DNA of 64,000 nucleotides from Brachionus koreanus (Eukaryota > Rotifera > Eurotatoria > Ploima > Brachionidae), in contig PJRA01000263.1 in assembly GCA_016987375.1 (NCBI GenBank), forward strand, positions 4,515,127-4,579,126, read 5' to 3'. The notes below the pieces were generated by a model that worked only from the letters and a program-made list of their open reading frames with translations, did not search any database and was not told the origin of the DNA. Position 1 is the stretch's first letter, and the number at the start of each line of letters is the position of its first letter. The translations under genes and the position numbers were made by a program. Below, piece after piece: positions 58,572 through 64,000 of the stretch.

Positions 58572-60812
58572 ATTTTTTTAAAACAAATATTTATTCTAAT
58601 TGTAATTTAATCTAATCGAAATTTTTTACTTTAATTTAAAGCAAAATTTAATAAATAATTTTTTTAAATTTAAATTATTTCACTAATCATAGCTTTTAAT
58701 CAAACAGTTTTAAATAATTAAAGTTTAAAGTTGCTAAATTGTTTCTATGGGTTAATAACATAGGCATATTTTTTTTAAAATTAATTCACCAAAAAAAAAA
58801 TCACATAATGTAGATAAACTTCTACTTCCTTTAAACCATAAAGCGTCCAGTTTCATATCTGTAACTGATCTTCTCCAAGTCACCTTATTACTTAATTTAT
58901 TTTTTCTTTAGGTATTCCACATAATACGAATTTATTGATCTGTTCTTGGTAAATTCCAAAACACATCAATTCTTCACCTGCGATTCGTGTTGAATATCCA
59001 CTTGACTTGGGAGTAGATTTACCATCTCTACATTTTTAAAAACTTCGGACAAAAGAGTCGAAATATTTTCTTTTTTCTTAGTCTCTTTCGGTCACTCTCT
59101 AACATTTAGACTCAAACGGAAGTACAAATTTAAAAAAACTACTGTGAAAACTAAAATATGTGAGGCAGAGCATTTAATGTTGCAAGTAACGAAGCGTTAA
59201 TTTCATATTTAAGAATTATATTTGAGAGTTAGATTATTTTTAACACTGACTGGACTAATACTGAATAAATAAAAAAAATAAAATTCCCTATTTGTTTAAT
59301 TACACTTCCTATATATGTAAAACTGTCCATTTAAGATTTTTGTCTCCGATAGAAATTGGGACATTAATTTTTTTAATAATGCAAAGAACTTTTACTCTTT
59401 AGGTGTTTATCATCCCTTAATCAATCCAATATTGCGTTCAAATTTTATTAAATTTCATTAATTAGAAAATGCAAGTAATTTTTAATTAATTAAAGAATAA
59501 TTTTTTTAAATCGTGGTTGTTCCTAATACCCGAACCAAGTCTCGAGAAACTGACTTACTGACCCGAGCTTTTCAAGCCAATAAAACGGACTTGAGCGCCC
59601 GAAAAAAAATCTCCTAAAATAAGGACACGAAATCAAATAAAAGTTTATATATATAAAAATTTAAATTTTATTCAAGAATTTATCTAGAAAAAAATATTCA
59701 GTCCGTAGTCCGTGACCTTACTTTAGGAGATTTTTTTCGAGTCCGAATCCGTAGGTCAGTTTTCCAGAGTCCGTGCCCGTGTAAAAGAACAACCTTTTCT
59801 AATAAGTTTTTATTAATAGTTAAGAGAAAAACTTAATTTTTTTTCGATATTAATACTCAATGAATCGGCGTCAATTCGACACTTTTTTATTCCCTATATC
59901 TTTGAGACTGTTCATCAGATTTTCAAAAATACAATTTTATTTTAAAAGATTTATTCATGGTAACAAATTCAGAAACATTTAAATGGGTATGAATTATCAT
60001 TTATAAGATATATGAGCAAATTAGTTAGTTTTTATGATTTTTTTAATTTTTCTTTATAAAGTTGAACATTAGACTTTAAAATTATAGGTAAAATTTGAGC
60101 TTATTTCTCTAATAAAATTAAATTTTTTTTTACATTGTTTCGATGGCAATTACTCCAGAAAAAAATGAAATTAAATTTTGCTTTTTTACAAAGAGTAGTA
60201 AGCAAATGTTTACGCTAAATTCTCTAATTAAGCTTTCAGATAAATTATCGAATTTTAAAAATTGTATTTAAAATTATTTCTAATTAGAAATCATTTTCTC
60301 TCTTTGATATTTAATTTAGTTTTTAAGCATTTTAAAAAATTTAAAAATTAATGTACTAATAACTATCGAAATATTTTTTCTCCATTTTAAAAAAAAATAC
60401 GATTCAAGTATTTTTTATTTTTTACATTTTTAAAGCTTCTAAAACAAATAATGTTCCTAAATTGTATACAAATAGAAATAAAAAATTTCCATATTTCTAC
60501 ATTAAAAAGCCTAAATTTAAGAAGAAATTATGAAAATTTTTTCTAAAAACAATAACTGGCTATAATTTAATTAGAAAAGGCTAATTTTTCTAAAATTTCT
60601 CCAAGCACAATTTGTTAAATTAGTTTTTTACATAAAGAAAGATTTAAATCTTCATAATTTTAGACTTTTTTAACCATAATTAAAATATTTTATTCGATTT
60701 CTTTTTTAACAATTTAATTTTAAAATTTGAAGTTATTATTTTATATCAAGTCAAAGGAAAGTTGACGAAATTCATTTAAATTATTCATTTGATTAGAAAG
60801 TTAATTTCTAAA
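58572..60812. other. Intergenic region with one MITE and a short coding-like remnant
   Basis: Apart from the inverted-repeat element at 59515-59794, the only coding-like stretch is minus strand 58892-59038 (KCRDGKSTPKSSGYSTRIAG and GEELMCFGIYQEQINKFV), which is unusually rich in non-AT codons for this region but matches no family I recognise. The remainder is A/T-rich. Confidence 0.45.
59515..59794. repeat. Inverted-repeat (MITE-like) element
   Basis: Ends GGTTGTTC and GAACAACC. Inside, both arms share GAAACTGACTTAC / GAAAACTGACCTAC, CGGACT and the box TCTCCTAAARTAAGG with opposite orientation around a short AT-rich centre. Total 280 bp, no coding capacity. Notably GC-richer than its surroundings. 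Confidence 0.65.
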
Positions 60813-61647
60813 ATGAAGTCGCTTTCTCCAAATGCTGAGGAGTTTGTGCCTCTTTCTCAAAAAAATCAAAATTTGGTCCAACAACCACCTTTGCCACCAT
60901 ATTTTATGGATCCAAACTCAAATCTTTACAATGTAGGATACCAAAATATGGGCTTTAATTACCAATTACCTTCGAATTATCAATTTTTTCATTCAAATCA
61001 AATGTTTGTTTCTCCTTTAGGCCTTGCGCACAATTTTAATCAATTTTCTCAAACGAATCAAAGAAATGTAAACCAAAATGCTAGAAAACCATGGAATAAA
61101 TTTAAACAAAAAGAGCACAGAAAAGGAGAGAAAGACTTGAATTTCAATTCAAATGAATTTCCTTCCCTAAGACCAAATGACAAACCGAATGTAATTTCGA
61201 CAATAAATATGACTCATCTTACAAAAAATATCGAAAAAAGTGAAAATTATTTAAAAAAAGACGATGAATATTGTCAAAATCTTGAAAGTGACGTGTCTAA
61301 AACACAAATAACACGTTCGTTTAAGGACGCTGTATTGGCATCAAGAAATCTAACCAGCCCTAATAAAACTGCAAATACTACTACTTCTCCTACTACTGCT
61401 ACTATTGTAGAGCAAGAACATACTGATTCTGGTTATGAGCAATCTAAGAAAAAAAAATCAAGACGAAAAAAAAAAAATAAAAAAGAACTACAAGATTCTT
61501 CAATAGTTGAGTTAGATCAAACGAAAATAGTTGACCAAAATTTTATTCTAAATGTAAATGAATTTCCAGATTTGAATTCATCTCTAATAGCCGATCCATC
61601 CAAATCAACATTTGAAGAAAAACAATTCAGTGATGCATATTCAAGCG
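60813..61647 (+). CDS. PABP-binding protein, SECISBP2-like N-terminal exon
   Basis: Open from the ATG at 60813 (the frame to 60789 starts with TTG) to a GT donor at 61648; the gene continues beyond the window. Residues 3-13 (SLSPNAEEFVP) are a strong PAM2 motif, the peptide that binds the MLLE domain of poly(A)-binding protein. A Gln/Asn/Tyr/Phe-rich low-complexity segment follows, then NEFPSLRP, a DSGYE box, a basic KKKKSRRKKKNKK cluster and a second NEFPDL. The order (PAM2-like start, EFPxL, basic run, EFPxL) resembles the N-terminal half of SECIS-binding protein 2, which drives selenocysteine insertion; its L7Ae RNA-binding domain would lie outside. Other PABP-interacting proteins (PAIP2-, ataxin-2- or LARP4-like) remain possible. 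Confidence 0.6.
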
Positions 61648-61917
61648 GTAATTCTTATTTTATTGTCTCAAACATAAAAGCTTTTATTTTAATTTTGCTA
61701 CAATGAGTGAATTGGGAATTTTTCTTAATACCATATTTATATAGATAAATCCCATAATCAAAAATTATGTTTTGATTAAAAAAGGGGAAAATTGTGTCAT
61801 CAAACATTCGAATCTGACCGCCACATACACATTAAAAGTGTTTTTTAAGTAATAAAAATTATTTTCTGCTAGAACAACACACAATAAAATGTGTGTTGGT
61901 TAAATTTTAAGTTACTA

Positions 61918-61990
61918 CAGTAAATCACGGTTAACTCGAACTCGTCGGGACCGAGCAAGAAGTTCGAGTTAAGCGTAATAAAGGAAAAAA
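61918..61990. mobile_element. Pogo/Tigger-like terminal fragment
   Basis: Begins CAGTAAATCACGGTTAACTC after a TA. It has an 11-bp inverted repeat TTAACTCGAAC (61931-61941) / GTTCGAGTTAA (61962-61972) around a GC-rich loop. CAGT ends next to TA, and the palindromic TTCGAGTTAA-type subterminal sequence, are characteristic of pogo-group elements. No opposite end was found. Confidence 0.4.
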
Positions 61991-61994
61991 TTGT

Positions 61995-62219
61995 TTAACA
62001 CTAGAAGCACCAAACGAGTCAAAATGACTCGTTTGAAAAATTTTTAAATCCTCATATCTTTTGAATGGATTTTTCAAATAATTATATCTTTTTTGAATTA
62101 TGTAGATTTTAAAATTTTCTTTAAAAAGTGATATTACTTTATAAAATTATTTTAGTTTATTTATAAAATATTTTTGAATTAAAAAAACCTGAAAAAATGC
62201 TTGGTGCTTTTAGTGTTAA
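61995..62219. mobile_element. piggyBac-type MITE
   Basis: TTAACACTAGAAGCACCAA at the left and TTGGTGCTTTTAGTGTTAA at the right form terminal inverted repeats bounded by TTAA on both sides, the piggyBac target site. A perfect-arm hairpin AAACGAGTCAAAATGACTCGTTT lies just inside the left end. 225 bp including TTAAs, no coding capacity. Confidence 0.75.
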
Positions 62220-62989
62220 TTTTTAAAATTTGGTTAAAATATTAAAAGATATTTTTATTAAATAGGAAAAAACTATAATTTAAAAAAATTAGTTGTTTTT
62301 AACTGCTTTTTTGACATTACATCCAAATCATTCTCCATTTTTAATAAACTCTTTAAAAAATAGCTCGAGTCGTCGTTTTGGGTTTGATAATAAGATCTAA
62401 GCTTCGCAATACATTTTTATAACTCTGATGATGTTGGATCTGAGGTCAAAATCATCTAATATTTTTATATTCATCTTTTAATTAGTAATTAGATAAAAAG
62501 ATTTTTCAAGATAATTAATTTTTTTACAGGTAATTTTTACATGGTCTTCTTTAAAAGTTTAAGTTGAATTGAATCCTAATTATAGCTAAAATTGTAGTGA
62601 ATTTCAATCGAAGCAAAATTATTTAAATCATTAATTTATAGAAAAATTAAAAATTTATTTATTTATTTATTAGAGACTTTGATAAAATCTGGTATACTTC
62701 CTATTTTAGCTCTAAAAACAAAATTATCGTTTTTAATGCCATAAGAACAAATTTTCCATTTTAAATGATATTTATAAAATCACACACCTATTGTGTTATG
62801 TCAGCTAGTAGTCTCAACAGAAAATTTTTTTTTATTAATAATTATCTAGTATTTTTTAAATCAAATTGAATAAAGTCTTTTATATAAATATTATAGAACG
62901 AGTCAAAAAATTGACTTTTTTTGATTCTTTTAAAATTATCAAAAAAAGAATGAAAAGTTAGCTAATGCTCAAAATATAAATCATTATGC

Positions 62990-63260
62990 GGATTGTTCGA
63001 TTCCTCTGAAGTACCTTTCACGATTTTTGGAGCCAAAAAAATCATGACGACCTTCTTCAACTTGGTCTTGGTTAGTAAAATGCCATCCTCTAAGACCTAA
63101 CGAGCCATTGATCAAAAAAGCTGATGATAAGAGTGAAAAGATTAGGGCTATATAGACTGGATGAGGAAGAAGTTCGATTCTTTAAAGTTTTTCTATTTTC
63201 TAGACAGATTATTCCTCTAGCTCTATGAAGTTTAGCATTATCTTGAAGAACCAAATCTGG
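62990..63260 (-). mobile_element. Degenerate mariner-like transposase C-terminus
   Basis: The minus strand, over two frames, reads LQDNAKLHRARG, then SLYSPNLFTL, then LRGWHFTNQDQVEEGRHDFF and RYFRGIEQSA. In order this matches mariner transposase: the LxHDNAxxH catalytic box, PYSPDLxPxDYxLF, LxxxxFxxxxEVxxAxxxFF, and FYxxGIxxLxxR. Frameshifts and stops make it inactive. Ends were not located. Confidence 0.65.
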
Positions 63261-64000
63261 CTTTCAGTTTACTAAAGTGAAGCATGGTTCTAATTTTTCA
63301 CAAATCATGGCAATTTATGAGGAACAACGCTTTTGTGAAATTTAGTACTATAGAACGGAACAAAATGTTAAAAATTCTTATAACTTTATTTTTAAAAGTC
63401 AAAATCAAGTATTGTAAATACAACATGGTAAATTATCAACAATCTGGTAAAACTGGTAAAAGTTATAAGCTTTTTAAGCATTAATTTTTGTTCTATTTTT
63501 TTATTTTGTACTAAATTTCACAAAACCGGAACAACTCGGAAACATCTGTTAGCTTTGTTAAACAAATTAAGGTGACGAGATTTCGTCCATTTTGTTGTGT
63601 AAAGATCATTTGATAATTGGTTAGCACTAAGCATGTATACCTAGCACTTTCTTTCTTTGAAGACTCATATTACCATTTTTAAATTTTTCATACCAATCTT
63701 GTGCCTTTCCAACTTAGAGCACATTTTCACCTTTCAACTAGACATATTTTACGAGTTCTGACTGTTTCTTTAGACTTTTTTCAAATAATGATGTAACAAG
63801 TGAATTCAAATTTTTATTATTTATCAAGAGCATTTAATGGCAAATTGAAGTTTATGATCAAAATAATAATATGATCATGCTCAAGAGTTATCATTGAAAA
63901 AAGATTATTTAAAATATTTTTCAGTAAAAAATTTATTGCAGAAGCATGTTTTCAAAGTAAACATTCAATGCTTAACTTGATTTTTTATGTCTGCAAGTTT

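Larger units (their letters stand above)
61648..64000. other. Probable intron packed with transposon remnants
   Basis: Downstream of the last coding exon. It contains a pogo-like end, a piggyBac-type MITE and a mariner remnant (listed separately). No host exon was recognised, so the PABP-binding gene presumably continues past 64000. Confidence 0.45.

Noticed and set aside
1..64000. CRISPR arrays, bacterial operons, prophage
   Set aside because: Introns, tRNA style and gene content are animal nuclear; no regularly spaced direct repeats were seen.

Overview
The window is a very AT-rich animal nuclear genome segment. Genes are split by short GT-AG introns (one is 47 nt), eukaryotic-type tRNAs are present, and long T/A-rich stretches separate the genes. 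The gene set (glutathione synthetase, ALG2, coatomer zeta, exportin-7, prefoldin 6, DNA polymerase lambda, dematin/abLIM-type headpiece proteins) is metazoan. Compact introns, high AT and many decayed transposons suggest an invertebrate, possibly a rotifer or flatworm, but the sequence does not fix the phylum. There is one 930-base assembly gap (15277-16206).

Layout. 1-1059: 3' end of an unidentified gene (+). 2913-5102: glutathione synthetase (+, six exons). 5.4-8.6 kb: two identical tRNA-Leu(UAA) genes (-) and a tRNA-Ser(UGA) (+), around a partial Cys-rich, stanniocalcin-like gene (-). 8.9-11.2 kb: graveyard of antisense non-LTR retrotransposon pieces. 11282-13477: large disordered unknown protein (-). 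14145-14692: prefoldin subunit 6 (-). 15.1-16.4 kb: retroelement broken by the gap. 16744-18030: ALG2 (-). 19228-21631: two tandem intronless coatomer zeta genes (-). 21925-28170: exportin-7 (-). 28.2-41.8 kb: desert with almost no coding signal. 41794-54284: three consecutive dematin/abLIM-like C-terminal units (+), each ending in its own villin-headpiece domain. 54548-58571: DNA polymerase lambda (+), with a complete antisense JmjC gene in one of its introns (56526-58007). 60813-61647: first exon of a PABP-binding, SECISBP2-like protein (+). The last 2.3 kb holds transposon remnants.

Housekeeping roles are mixed and show no pathway clustering: redox (GSS), N-glycosylation (ALG2), COPI transport (COPZ), nuclear transport (XPO7), folding (PFDN6) and repair (POLL). 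The most distinctive region is the triplicated headpiece block. All three units begin with a lysine-rich exon that needs an upstream phase-2 donor and has no start codon of its own. This fits either alternative C-terminal cassettes of one gene or a recent tandem gene array. Unit 2 carries an internal duplication, and unit 3 has lost the tryptophan of the headpiece actin-binding cap.

Mobile DNA is abundant and varied: non-LTR fragments in both orientations, a hAT-type MITE with an 8-bp target duplication, a piggyBac-type MITE with TTAA ends, a mariner transposase remnant, a pogo-like end, and three long inverted-repeat elements, two of them inside introns.
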